DNA from: Candidatus Woesearchaeota archaeon
Lineage (GTDB): Archaea > Nanobdellota > Nanobdellia > SCGC-AAA011-G17 > JACPIM01
Assembly: GCA_018302125.1 (NCBI GenBank)
Contig: JAGWAC010000001.1
Coordinates: forward strand, 1-33,683
Length of the DNA stretch: 33,683 nt
Direction of reading: 5' to 3'
Shown in pieces: positions 1 to 7,334 of this stretch. The position numbers and the translations under genes were made by a program. The notes beneath the pieces are model-generated. The model made no database searches. It was given only the letters and a program-made list of their open reading frames with translations, and was not told the DNA's origin. Numbering within the stretch: the first letter of the stretch is position 1; each line of letters opens with the position of its first letter.

Positions 1-42
1 AAATAAATTGGGGACTCTACACATGGCCGCTCTGTAGAAAGC

Positions 43-50
43 TTTAAAAA
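43..50 (+). promoter_or_regulatory. TATA box of rpoN
   Basis: TTTAAAAA is centred 26.5 bp before the ATG at 73. This is the spacing expected for a leaderless archaeal transcript and favours that ATG over the upstream TTG at 64. A 6-bp inverted repeat, TCTACA (16-21) and TGTAGA (33-38), lies just upstream; its role is unknown. Confidence 0.6.
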
Positions 51-72
51 TAAGAGCTAGAGATTGAATTAT

Positions 73-270
73 ATGATAATTCCAGTAAGATGTTTCAGCT
101 GTGGTAAGCCTATTGCCCAATTATGGGAAGAATTTGTAGAAAGAATAAAAAAAGGCGAAGAAAAAGGAAAAATTATGAATTCTTTGGGCTTGAAAAGATA
201 CTGCTGCAGGGCTATTTTTTTGGGGCACATTGATTTAATAGACACTATTGCTAAATTTAAAAAGTCATAA
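73..270 (+). CDS. rpoN: DNA-directed RNA polymerase subunit N (RpoN/Rpb10)
   Basis: This is the small zinc-binding subunit that, with subunits D, L and P, forms the assembly platform of archaeal RNA polymerase. The 65-residue product starts MIIPVRCFSCGKPI, the family signature, with C7 and C10 as the first zinc pair and the adjacent cysteines C43-C44 as the second. The length is typical. I chose the ATG at 73 because a TATA box lies 26.5 bp upstream and because family members begin MI(I/V)PVRC; an in-frame TTG at 64 would add three unsupported residues. In many archaea rpoN follows rps9. Here rps9 is about 19 kb away, so the gene has been relocated. Its last bases overlap the convergent zinc-protein gene. 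Confidence 0.95.
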   Translation: MIIPVRCFSCGKPIAQLWEEFVERIKKGEEKGKIMNSLGLKRYCCRAIFLGHIDLIDTIAKFKKS

Positions 271-393
271 TTGCCAGTTGTTTAAGTATCGGGCTTCTAT
301 GTTTTCTCTTTCACAATCTCTACAAATATAGGCATCAGTCTGAGCGCTTTTAAAAATTGTATTACCACATAAGATACATTTTTTTCTTTTCAA
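265..393 (-). CDS. 42-residue zinc-ribbon protein, TTG start
   Basis: I do not recognise a named family. The 42-residue frame has two CxxC knuckles, C6-x2-C9 in the run KKCILCGN and C24-x2-C27 in YICRDCER, which makes a minimal zinc ribbon. The start is TTG, but it has the strongest ribosome-binding site in this area: GGAAGTGAT at 398-406, four bases before the TTG and starting right after the stop codon of the upstream acidic gene. The two genes are therefore probably one transcript. The 3' end overlaps the 3' end of convergent rpoN by six bases. Function is unknown; similar short zinc ribbons bind RNA or protein partners. Confidence 0.7.
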   Translation of the reverse strand: MKRKKCILCGNTIFKSAQTDAYICRDCERENIEARYLNNWQL

Positions 394-406
394 AATTATC
401 ACTTCC

Positions 407-553
407 TTAAGCTTCTTCTATATATTCATAACCTTCCATAAAAGCTTCTTCAATTTCATTTATTTCATCATCTTCTAAAAGCAAACTCCGCATTGCTTTT
501 TTATATATGTCTGAATCCTCATCTTCATAGTATTCATCTTCTTCATAGAACAT
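407..553 (-). CDS. Small acidic protein, 48 residues
   Basis: This is a very acidic peptide with an acidic and tyrosine-rich start, then KKAMRSLLLEDDEINEIEEAF and a MEGYE motif near the end. I believe similar small acidic proteins ending in FM.GY are common in DPANN archaea, but that is recollection and no function is known to me. The start at 553 is set by a strong Shine-Dalgarno (GGAGGGGGGAT) just upstream; a longer in-frame start at 637 has none. It sits 13 bp upstream of the zinc-ribbon gene and is divergent from the TrmB-type regulator, with a TATA-like TATATAAATA at 637-646. Confidence 0.7.
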   Translation of the reverse strand: MFYEEDEYYEDEDSDIYKKAMRSLLLEDDEINEIEEAFMEGYEYIEEA

Positions 554-595
554 TTTTATCCCCCCTCCAAAACAACCTCTTATTTTTTCCTTTTT

Positions 596-612
596 ACCAA
601 AAACTTTTTGGT
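596..612. promoter_or_regulatory. Perfect 8-bp inverted repeat in 5' leader
   Basis: ACCAAAAACTTTTTGGT is a perfect palindrome around one central base. It lies about 25-45 bp downstream of the TATA-like box (637-646) of the acidic-protein gene, so near the predicted transcription start or just inside the leader. It could be an operator, for example for the divergent TrmB-type regulator, or a leader hairpin. It also resembles the ACCAAAAAC end of the dispersed palindrome described elsewhere. Confidence 0.45.
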
Positions 613-676
613 AGAATTGTATAATATCCGATTTCATATATAAATATGTGTTGCAGTGGCATAGACAACAACAACA

Positions 677-684
677 TTTAAATA
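677..684 (+). promoter_or_regulatory. TATA box of TrmB-type regulator
   Basis: TTTAAATA is centred 26.5 bp before the ATG at 707 but only about 8 bp before the ATG at 689. This spacing argues for a leaderless start at 707. Confidence 0.55.
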
Positions 685-706
685 ATTAATGAATAATCTT
701 AATTTA

Positions 707-1492
707 ATGGATGCAGAAAAAGCATTACAGGATATTGGATTTAGCAAAAATGAATCTAAAGTATATCTTAATTTATTAAATTTAGGACCTAGCCAGGCAG
801 GAACTATTGCTGAAAAGAGCAAGGTATATAGAACAAATGTTTATGAATCTTTACAAAGATTAATTGAAAAAGGTTTAGTTTCTTATATATTTAAAGGACA
901 CCAGAAAATATTTCAAGCTGAAAGTCCAGAAAAAATTTTAGGAATAATAAAAGAGAAAGAAGAATCATTTAGAGATGTTCTACCACAGTTGACTCTTAAT
1001 AATAAATTATCCAAAATAAAAGAAAAAGTTTCTATCTATGAAGGTGGGAATGGAGTTAAAGCAATTATGTGGGATATTTTAAAAGAAAAAGAAGAAACAA
1101 ATTCTTTTGATGAGGTAGTTACATTTGGTGTTCCTAAAGATATGGTTCTTAGAGTGAGACCTTTTATTAAACAATACCATCGAAGAAGAATTAAATTAAA
1201 ATTATTACAAAAACACCTTTATGATGAAAATGCGCAAAGAAGAATAGCTCATTTAAATAGAATGCCTTATACTGAAGCAGCTTATTTACCAAATGCTATT
1301 AATAGTCCAGCAACAACTGTTGTTTATGGAGATAAGGTTGGATTTTTTCTCTGGTCTGATCCTATAATGGGCATCTTAATTGAAAGCAAGAGAATGGCTG
1401 ATATGTACAAAAGATATTTTAATATTTTATATTCAATGGCTGTCAGAGAAAATCCAAATATGGTTTTGAAAAATGAAAATATACTTGAATAA
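707..1492 (+). CDS. TrmB family transcriptional regulator
   Basis: The 261-residue protein has an N-terminal winged helix-turn-helix (about residues 1-70, with FSKNESKVYLNLLNLG and VYRTNVYESLQRLIEKGLV, the recognition part). A TrmB-type linker and C-terminal effector domain follow. TrmB proteins are archaeal repressors or activators that often sense sugars or other metabolites. The effector domain here is too divergent to name a ligand. The start at 707 rests on the TATA spacing and on the family habit of starting a few residues before the L.x.G.S.NE segment; 689 is the alternative. The gene converges on the methyltransferase gene, with stop codons nearly touching, and is divergent from the small acidic gene. 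Confidence 0.85.
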   Translation: MDAEKALQDIGFSKNESKVYLNLLNLGPSQAGTIAEKSKVYRTNVYESLQRLIEKGLVSYIFKGHQKIFQAESPEKILGIIKEKEESFRDVLPQLTLNNKLSKIKEKVSIYEGGNGVKAIMWDILKEKEETNSFDEVVTFGVPKDMVLRVRPFIKQYHRRRIKLKLLQKHLYDENAQRRIAHLNRMPYTEAAYLPNAINSPATTVVYGDKVGFFLWSDPIMGILIESKRMADMYKRYFNILYSMAVRENPNMVLKNENILE

Positions 1493-1493
1493 A

Positions 1494-2675
1494 TTATTTT
1501 ATAGCAACTATACTTCCAAATTGACTTTTCTTATGCCCACTTTTCTTATGCATTTTTCTTTTTATATCTTTAAATCTAGAGGCTTTCATTGATCTACTTA
1601 TTACTTTAATGCTTTTGTAAAATTCAACTAAACCTCTTTTTGCATTATAAAATTCTTCTTTAACGACTTTTACTGCTTCATTTCTGAATGATGTATCATT
1701 TTGAAAACTTCTTTGAATTTTATGAAATAAATTACCATAGAAACTCCATATTGGATCTATGAAATATATTTTATCAAATTTATTTTCTTCATCTATTAAT
1801 GGAAATAAAACTATATTCTCTATTTGGTCTAAATGTTTTCTTCCTTTAGTCTTCAGGAACTTGATATATTTTGATGCTTCTTCATCGCTGTTAGCTGATA
1901 GAGTAACATTTCCTTCTTTATCTAAAAACAATTCAATATTTCCAATTGATGGATTTTTCTTTTCAGGAAACTTTGCATTTTTCACTCCTTTTTGAAATAA
2001 ACCATATCTTTTGAATTCTTCATCTCTTTCATCAACGAATAAAACTGCATCATTAAAAAAATCAGCAGTATCGCTTCCTAAAATATTTATTCTACTTTCT
2101 GAGTCCATATAAACAGAACCCTCCCCATAATGTATCATACCTCTTTTTACTAATACCCTATGCAAGTCTGAAGTTAATCTATCTAAATCAGATAAAAAAG
2201 GTGTGACGTGATGTCCTACTAATGTTATATCTATGCAATCAAATGAATTATTTTCAAAAGGCAATGGTTCTCTAATATCTCCCTGAACAAATGTTATTGT
2301 TCTAGCTTCCAGACTTTTAGGATTTGTTACAAGTTCAACACTATTAAGCTTTAAACCACTTTTTTTAAAAAAATCTTTTTCTAGCAAGTATCTAATTGCA
2401 GCTTCAATATTTTTATCTGAATAATCAAGAAGCACAATTTTTCCTTTTTCACCAAGCATTTTCGATACTTTTTCTGGATATTTGGAGAAAGGCAACATAG
2501 CTGATCCTGGACCTATTTGTAATAATGTTTTCTCGTCTTTATCTTTGCTGATTAAAAAACTATAAATTTCCTTAAAAAGAAAATCGTGCATTAATCCAAC
2601 TAATAATGGCGCTGTTTTAATATAAACTTCTCTATGTTTACTTGCTACATCTTTTCTTTCAGGTTCTTGTTTCAT
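1494..2675 (-). CDS. Class I SAM-dependent methyltransferase, substrate unknown
   Basis: A 393-residue protein with a recognisable Rossmann methyltransferase core. The SAM-binding loop LLQIGPGSAMLPF is at about 51-63, the acidic strand end VLLDYS at 81-86, FVQGDIREPLPF at 129-140 and the motif IV strand FDCIDITLVGHH at 145-156. The C-terminal half (about 200-393) is basic and unlike anything I can name. It lies 3 bp after the dehydrogenase-like gene and is surely cotranscribed with it, so the two may act on one pathway. The substrate cannot be read from the sequence. It is longer than most stand-alone class I methyltransferases. Confidence 0.75.
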   Translation of the reverse strand: MKQEPERKDVASKHREVYIKTAPLLVGLMHDFLFKEIYSFLISKDKDEKTLLQIGPGSAMLPFSKYPEKVSKMLGEKGKIVLLDYSDKNIEAAIRYLLEKDFFKKSGLKLNSVELVTNPKSLEARTITFVQGDIREPLPFENNSFDCIDITLVGHHVTPFLSDLDRLTSDLHRVLVKRGMIHYGEGSVYMDSESRINILGSDTADFFNDAVLFVDERDEEFKRYGLFQKGVKNAKFPEKKNPSIGNIELFLDKEGNVTLSANSDEEASKYIKFLKTKGRKHLDQIENIVLFPLIDEENKFDKIYFIDPIWSFYGNLFHKIQRSFQNDTSFRNEAVKVVKEEFYNAKRGLVEFYKSIKVISRSMKASRFKDIKRKMHKKSGHKKSQFGSIVAIK

Positions 2676-2678
2676 TAT

Positions 2679-3767
2679 TTAATGAAAACTAACTAAACCC
2701 GCTTTTTTCATTAAATCATTTATTCTTTGAACTAATTCTCTTTTGGATTGAACATATTTTACTCTTTCAGAACTAGAAATTTCTGAAATAAAATCAGAAT
2801 CTGCTTCTACTATTGTGCTACTTACTTTATCCTCTAATTTTGTAAATTTACATTCAGTTGTAATAAAGCAATCTTCAACTCTTGTATGGGGAAAGTCATT
2901 GCTAAAACTTATTGTAGGTATTTTTCCACATTTAATTATTGCTTTAACAGTTTCAACTAATGCCTTCGAAGGAACTCTAACATTTCTCATGGGATTCCCA
3001 GTATTTGTCTGGAATTTTGTAGGTCCTGTTACCAAAGCTTTTTTTATTTCGAATTTTATTTTTTCTCTGGTTTTGTCTTTATCTAATCTAGGATCAGTTA
3101 AAAATCTTCTACTACCAATTTTAATTAAAGAATAAACAGGAATCATTTCAGGTCCATGTTCTCCAATTACAACTGCCCTATTTAAAAATTCAGGTTTAAT
3201 TTTTATATGTGCAAATTTATATAATTTGTCTGATAATTCATACCTAAATCTATATGTATCAACAAAAGAAGCTGCAATAATCCTGTTTCTACTAATGCCA
3301 CTTATTTTTGCAATAGCTTCTGCAGTTGGCTCTAAAGGATTTGTAGCTATAATAACAACTCCTTTTTTATAATTTCTTAATTTTTCTGCATCGGGCTTGA
3401 TTTTTTCTAAATTCGCGAAAAATTCATCATCCCTCTCTTTAAAATCTGAAAATGAAACATTTTGGTTTCTAGCTGCATAAATGATTATATCAGAATCTAA
3501 AAATCTTCCCCCATTTGAGTTTAATTCTTCATCAATACATTTGTACCATTTTACTCTTTCACCACTTGGAATACCACCAGTAAGTTCCTGAATTCTTTGT
3601 TTTTGCATATCTTTATCTTGGATATTATAACTTCGAGAAAAAAGATTAAACCTTACATTTTCAAATTCAGAAAACAAATAATGAGCTACACCAGTACCTA
3701 TATTGCCTAGACCTATTATTCCAACTTCAAATTTTCTTTTATAAACTTTTTGATCTGTTGGATCCAT
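2679..3767 (-). CDS. Lactate/malate dehydrogenase superfamily protein, divergent
   Basis: This is a 362-residue NAD-dependent dehydrogenase of the LDH/MDH fold. Visible landmarks are the dinucleotide loop GLGNIG (19-24), the strand-end ATNPLEP (141-147), the catalytic-type aspartate and arginine in SFVDTYRFR (D170, R173 or R175), and the proton-relay histidine in GEHGPEM (H204). These match the TNP, LDxxRFR and GEHGDS motifs of true LDH/MDH. The substrate-specificity loop (about 98-112) is unlike either enzyme, so the substrate is open. The gene heads an operon with the methyltransferase. The TATA-like box at 3842-3849 implies a leader of about 50 nt, in which an out-of-frame 32-codon upstream ORF starts at 3814. 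Confidence 0.75.
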   Translation of the reverse strand: MDPTDQKVYKRKFEVGIIGLGNIGTGVAHYLFSEFENVRFNLFSRSYNIQDKDMQKQRIQELTGGIPSGERVKWYKCIDEELNSNGGRFLDSDIIIYAARNQNVSFSDFKERDDEFFANLEKIKPDAEKLRNYKKGVVIIATNPLEPTAEAIAKISGISRNRIIAASFVDTYRFRYELSDKLYKFAHIKIKPEFLNRAVVIGEHGPEMIPVYSLIKIGSRRFLTDPRLDKDKTREKIKFEIKKALVTGPTKFQTNTGNPMRNVRVPSKALVETVKAIIKCGKIPTISFSNDFPHTRVEDCFITTECKFTKLEDKVSSTIVEADSDFISEISSSERVKYVQSKRELVQRINDLMKKAGLVSFH

Positions 3768-3841
3768 TTTTCTTTAATTGATTTTTTTATTGTATAACTA
3801 TCTAAACTCACCATCTTTTGCTCTAAAACCTGAAAAATTAC

Positions 3842-3849
3842 TTTATAAA
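3842..3849 (-). promoter_or_regulatory. TATA-like box of dehydrogenase/methyltransferase operon
   Basis: TTTATAAA (palindromic) is the only strong TATA-like octamer upstream of 3767. It lies about 78 bp from that ATG, so this operon would have a leader, unlike most genes here. Confidence 0.4.
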
Positions 3850-3913
3850 TATTGTTGTTAGTTAGTTATAAGAGTTAAAAACTATAACTACTTACTAATA
3901 TAAGATAAAAACC

Positions 3914-3921
3914 TTTAAAAG
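3914..3921 (+). promoter_or_regulatory. TATA-like box of the aIF5B gene
   Basis: TTTAAAAG, preceded by ACC (BRE-like), is centred 29.5 bp before the ATG at 3947. A second TATA-like run nearer the ATG is too close to serve. Confidence 0.4.
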
Positions 3922-3946
3922 TTTACCTTTTTATAAAAATTTTTAT

Positions 3947-5671
3947 ATGAAGAATTTGAGATCTCCAATTTGTGTAGTAGTAGGACATATTGATCATGGA
4001 AAGTCCTCAATCTTGGATAGAATTAGAAACACAAATATTATTGCTTCTGAAGCTGGAGGAATTACACAAGCAATTTCTTTTACAAACTTAGGCTCAAAAA
4101 GGATAAAGGAAGTTTCTGGCAGATTATTAGAAGCTTTGAAAATAAATTTGACAATCCCAGGTATTTTATTTTTAGATACTCCTGGACATGCTGCATTTAA
4201 TAATTTAAGGAGAAGGGGTGGAAACTTAGCTGATATAGCTATTTTGGTAATTGATATTACAAAGGGAATTGAGGAACAGAGTGTTGAGAGTATAAATATT
4301 TTGAAACAATATAAGACTCCTTTTATTATAGCTGCAAACAAAATTGATTTACTAAGTGGATGGCAGAAGAAAGATGATTTTTTGATAAAGGACATTAATC
4401 TACAAAGCGAGAGAGTAAAGCAGGAATTAGACAATAAAATTTATGAGTTAGTTGGAAAGTTATCTGGGCTAGGATTTAATTCTGAAAGATTTGACAGAGT
4501 TGATGATTATACAAAAAATGTCGCTATTGTTCCTGTTTCTGCCAAAACTAATGATGGCATTTCTGAGTTATTAATGGTTGTTTCTGGATTAGCACAAAAA
4601 TACCTTGAGAATAATTTACTTATAAACAAAGAATCTGGTGGCAGAGGAACTATTTTAGAAGTTAAAGAAGAAAAAGCAGGAACTGTTATTTATTCTGTAA
4701 TTTATGACGGAACTTTAAAGAAAAATGACCAAATTGTTATAGGTGGAGTAGATAAGCCCATTATTACAAAAGTAAGGGCTATTTTTTCTGCTGATGAGAA
4801 ATTTAAGTTTAAAAAAGAAAAGGAAGTTTCAGCTGCAATTGGCATAAAATTATTAGCTTCTAATGTTAAAGATGTTATCTCTGGAATGCCCTTGGTTGTT
4901 GCAAATAAAGATTTAGATAAACACAAAGAAGAAGTACAGAAAGAAGTTGAAGAAGTTTTAATTCATACTGACAGAGAAGGGATAATTGTAAAGGCAGACA
5001 CATTAGGTGGTTTAGAGGCTTTAACAAATTTATTGAAACAAAGCGGATTACAAATTAAAAAAGCTTCAATTGGAAATATTTCTAAAAAAGATATTGCTGA
5101 TGCCATGGCTGAAAATGAAGAATTAAACAAAGCTATTTTAGGATTTAATGTAAAAGCTATTGATGAAACTAATGAAGTAAAGATAATTACAAATGAAGTT
5201 ATCTATAAGTTAATAGAAGATTATGAAAACTGGAAAAAACAGAAATTAGAAGAACAAGAAAAAAAGGAGCTAGAGAATGTAATAAGACCCTGCAAAGTAC
5301 AGATATTGCCTGGATGTGTTTTCAGGCAGAGCAATCCTGCTGTTGTTGGAGTGATTGTTTTAGGTGGTTTAGTTAAGAATAATACTCCTTTGATTAAAGT
5401 AACTGGTGAAAAGATTTCAGAAGTTAAAAGCATGCAATTAGAAGGAAAGAATATTGACAAAGCTGAAAAGAACAAAGAAATTGCCCTTTCTTTGCCTAGT
5501 GCTGTTGTAGGGAGACATATTAGAGAGAGAGATATATTAATATCTGACATGAATGAAGAGGATTTTATTAAACTGAAGAAATTAAAGAAATATTTAAATA
5601 GAGATGAGATTGAGCTTTTGAAAGAAATTGCCAATATTAAAAGGAAGAAAGATCCTTTGTGGGGCATTTAA
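3947..5671 (+). CDS. infB: Translation initiation factor aIF5B (IF2-like GTPase)
   Basis: The ribosome-dependent GTPase that promotes subunit joining and initiator-tRNA placement. The G domain is complete: G1 GHIDHGKS (13-20), GIT in switch I (38-40), G3 DTPGH (77-81), G4 NKID (131-134) and an SAKTNDG-type G5. The beta-barrel domain II, the alpha/beta domain III (around VKADTLGGLEAL) and a C-terminal barrel follow. At 574 residues it is close to the usual archaeal length. It starts directly at the conserved RSPI..V.GHIDHGK block and is followed 46 bp later by S6e, a common archaeal pairing. I see no intein here, although this family often hosts them. Confidence 0.96.
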   Translation: MKNLRSPICVVVGHIDHGKSSILDRIRNTNIIASEAGGITQAISFTNLGSKRIKEVSGRLLEALKINLTIPGILFLDTPGHAAFNNLRRRGGNLADIAILVIDITKGIEEQSVESINILKQYKTPFIIAANKIDLLSGWQKKDDFLIKDINLQSERVKQELDNKIYELVGKLSGLGFNSERFDRVDDYTKNVAIVPVSAKTNDGISELLMVVSGLAQKYLENNLLINKESGGRGTILEVKEEKAGTVIYSVIYDGTLKKNDQIVIGGVDKPIITKVRAIFSADEKFKFKKEKEVSAAIGIKLLASNVKDVISGMPLVVANKDLDKHKEEVQKEVEEVLIHTDREGIIVKADTLGGLEALTNLLKQSGLQIKKASIGNISKKDIADAMAENEELNKAILGFNVKAIDETNEVKIITNEVIYKLIEDYENWKKQKLEEQEKKELENVIRPCKVQILPGCVFRQSNPAVVGVIVLGGLVKNNTPLIKVTGEKISEVKSMQLEGKNIDKAEKNKEIALSLPSAVVGRHIRERDILISDMNEEDFIKLKKLKKYLNRDEIELLKEIANIKRKKDPLWGI

Positions 5672-5702
5672 AGTTTTAAGAAAAGCTTAAGCAAAAACAA
5701 AA
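5671..5702 (+). repeat. Dispersed palindrome, copy 1
   Basis: AAGTTTTAAGAAAAGCTT, then AAGCAAAAACAAAA, fills most of the spacer between aIF5B and S6e. It matches the family pattern: AAxCTTTT arm, short loop, AAAAGxTT arm, then AAxCAAAAAC. Confidence 0.5.
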
Positions 5703-5717
5703 AATGAGAATAAAAAA

Positions 5718-6113
5718 ATGGAATTTAAATTTGTGATAAGTGATCCGAAAACTGGAAAAAGCTATCAGAAAGCCTTGAATAATGAGTGGTTTGTTGGAAA
5801 AAAGATAGGCGACAAAGTAGAAGGTAATTTAGTTGGTTTAAAAAATTATGAATTAGTAATTACAGGCGGCTCTGACAATGCAGGATTTCCAATGAGAAAG
5901 GGTGTAGATATTGCTGGAAGGAAGAAGATTTTATCTGGAAAAGGAACTGGAGTTCATGTTGAAGGAAAAGGAGTAAGAATAAGAAAAACAGTTCGTGGCA
6001 GCATTGTTTCTGATCAAATTGCTCAAATTAATTTAAAAGTAGAAAAGCAAGGCTCTGAAAATATTGAAGATTTATTGGGAATAAAAAAAGAAGAACCTAA
6101 ACCTGCTGCTTAA
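5718..6113 (+). CDS. rps6e: Small-subunit ribosomal protein eS6
   Basis: A 131-residue homologue of the 30S protein S6e, which is shared by archaea and eukaryotes. The body begins EFKFVISDPKTGKSYQ and carries the diagnostic GGSDNAGFPMRKGV block (about residues 51-64), then VRIRKTVRGSIVS. It lacks the long C-terminal extension of eukaryotic S6, as archaeal forms do. The poorly conserved acidic/proline tail ends EEPKPAA. It is 46 bp downstream of the aIF5B gene and probably cotranscribed; no strong Shine-Dalgarno is visible. Confidence 0.95.
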   Translation: MEFKFVISDPKTGKSYQKALNNEWFVGKKIGDKVEGNLVGLKNYELVITGGSDNAGFPMRKGVDIAGRKKILSGKGTGVHVEGKGVRIRKTVRGSIVSDQIAQINLKVEKQGSENIEDLLGIKKEEPKPAA

Positions 6114-6145
6114 TTTTAGATTTTTCTAAAGTTTTTAATAAAAAA

Positions 6146-6447
6146 TTATTCTTTTGTGTAACAAAATTTTTTCTTTAAATAATTTCCTAGAAATACAAAA
6201 ATTGAAGATATTACATAGGCTAGAATTATCCATATTACAAGAGTTTGTAAACTCGAGATGACTTCTTTAAAATAAATTGGATTTTTACTTAAAGATATTG
6301 TTTGTTTTAAAATATTTAAGAATGATATTTTTTCTTCAAAACACGATACAATTCCACAGATACTTGATTGTATTGTGGAATAAACATTAAAGCAAGCGCT
6401 AAAATAATTTTTGTTATTGTAGGTTTAAAAAATTCTTTAAGTTTCAT
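6146..6447 (-). pseudogene. Frameshifted small membrane protein
   Basis: The ATG shares one base with the stop codon of uL16 (TAATG), so translation is coupled. Frame 0 gives MKLKEFFKPTITKIILALAL and ends at residue 43. The -1 frame then stays open to the stop at 6146 with a coding-like sequence: an extracellular-type segment with two cysteines, then a second membrane helix (about VIWIILAYVISSIFVFLG) and a basic tail KKKF. Together they make a protein of about 100 residues with two membrane helices, beginning MKLKEFFKPT, which I recall as a common DPANN family. The total of 302 nt is one base short of a full frame. I read this as a single -1 lesion: decay, programmed shift or assembly error. 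Confidence 0.65.
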
Positions 6448-6974
6448 TATTTTAATTTGAGTTCTTTAACATTTATTAAGTAAGAACCAGGCAATCTTGG
6501 TTTTGCCAATGACATTGCTTTTTTAGCTGTTTCTAAATGTTCTTTGTTTACTGCAATTGACAATATTGTCTGACCTCTTTTTAGCTGTGCTGCAATTCCA
6601 ACAGGCTTTCCAAATGCATTGGACATACCAGGAGACATTCTGTCAGCTCCTGCTCCTGTCAACATTTTATGTTCTCTTAAAATATGATGAGGAAAAACTC
6701 TTATTTGAAATAAATATTGACTGCCTAAATTAATTTCTAAATGTCTATTGACTACTTGACGTACTGATTCCAAAGCATTATGTCTTATTTGAAGAGTTTC
6801 TTTAGGAGACAATTCAATCTCATAATTAAATTTCTTAAACAAATCCCCCATTTTGAATCTTGCAATTTTGCAAGAGGGAATTGCCTTAATAAAAGATTTA
6901 GCCTTAAATTTGGATTTTCTAGTATAAGCTCTTTTTACTTTTCTATATGATCTTCCTTTTCTTAATCCTGCCAT
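6447..6974 (-). CDS. rpl10e: Large-subunit ribosomal protein uL16 (L10e)
   Basis: A 175-residue archaeal L10e, the uL16 protein that positions tRNA at the large subunit's functional core. Key stretches include RKGRSYR near the start, the RVFPHHILREHKMLTGAGADRMS block (about 106-128) containing the flexible P-site loop, GMSNAFGKPVG, and the C-terminal KPRLPGSYLI. Length is typical. It follows L35Ae after one base and runs into the small membrane-protein frame through a TAATG junction. Confidence 0.96.
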   Translation of the reverse strand: MAGLRKGRSYRKVKRAYTRKSKFKAKSFIKAIPSCKIARFKMGDLFKKFNYEIELSPKETLQIRHNALESVRQVVNRHLEINLGSQYLFQIRVFPHHILREHKMLTGAGADRMSPGMSNAFGKPVGIAAQLKRGQTILSIAVNKEHLETAKKAMSLAKPRLPGSYLINVKELKLK

Positions 6975-6975
6975 T

Positions 6976-7233
6976 TTATATTACCTGTACTTTTTCTCCT
7001 AAACTCTGACCTGGAAATCCTTTTTCAAAAATTACTCTTATAGCTCCTTTATTTCCATGAGAATTTGCTACTTTACCAACAAATTCCTTTCCTGTTTTAG
7101 TTTTCCAGATTACTTTTTTTCCTATTAGTTTTTTGGAATCTTCTTTATTTTTTATATTATTAACTAGAATAATCATTTGATTATTTGTTTGCACATGTCT
7201 ACTTCTTCTAAAGTTAGCTATAAGACCTTCCAT
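6976..7233 (-). CDS. rpl35ae: Large-subunit ribosomal protein eL33 (L35Ae)
   Basis: An 85-residue L35Ae with the family order: N-terminal strand EGLIANFRRSRHVQTNNQMI, the VIWKTKTGKEFVGKV core, then the SHGNKGAIRVIFEKGFPGQSLG block. The start at 7233 (MEGLIANF) fits the family; an in-frame ATG at 7314 would add a low-quality leader that overlaps the dispersed palindromes. A TATA-like run (TTTATATA region, about 7277-7285) lies between two palindrome copies upstream, so the gene may have its own promoter although it sits behind the nucleotidyltransferase gene. Confidence 0.95.
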   Translation of the reverse strand: MEGLIANFRRSRHVQTNNQMIILVNNIKNKEDSKKLIGKKVIWKTKTGKEFVGKVANSHGNKGAIRVIFEKGFPGQSLGEKVQVI

Positions 7234-7240
7234 TTTAATA

Positions 7241-7268
7241 TTTTTTGCAAAAAGCTTGATTAAAAAAT
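7241..7268 (+). repeat. Dispersed palindrome, copy 2 (5' of L35Ae)
   Basis: TTTTTTGCAAAAAGCTT (7241-7257) is an exact 17-bp match to copy 3 at 7305-7321. It is followed by GATTAAAAAATG. It sits between the L35Ae start codon and its likely TATA box. Confidence 0.5.
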
Positions 7269-7300
7269 GTAAATAAGATATATAAAAAGTTTTGTATTTT

Positions 7301-7334
7301 AACCTTTTTTGCAAAAAGCTTAACCAAAAACTAG
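7301..7334 (+). repeat. Dispersed palindrome, copy 3
   Basis: AACCTTTTTTGCAAAAAGCT, then TAACCAAAAACTAG. The final CTA supplies the TAG stop codon of the minus-strand nucleotidyltransferase gene. This is the best example of the full element. Confidence 0.6.

Noticed and set aside
64-72. TTG start three codons upstream of rpoN
   Set aside because: The TATA box spacing and family N-termini both favour the ATG at 73.
689-706. Earlier ATG for the TrmB-type regulator
   Set aside because: The only TATA box would lie about 8 bp from it, so a leaderless transcript would start downstream; family N-termini also fit 707.
3812-3814. Upstream ORF as the true start of the dehydrogenase-like gene
   Set aside because: It is in a different frame and its sequence does not resemble the dehydrogenase fold; kept only as a possible leader ORF.
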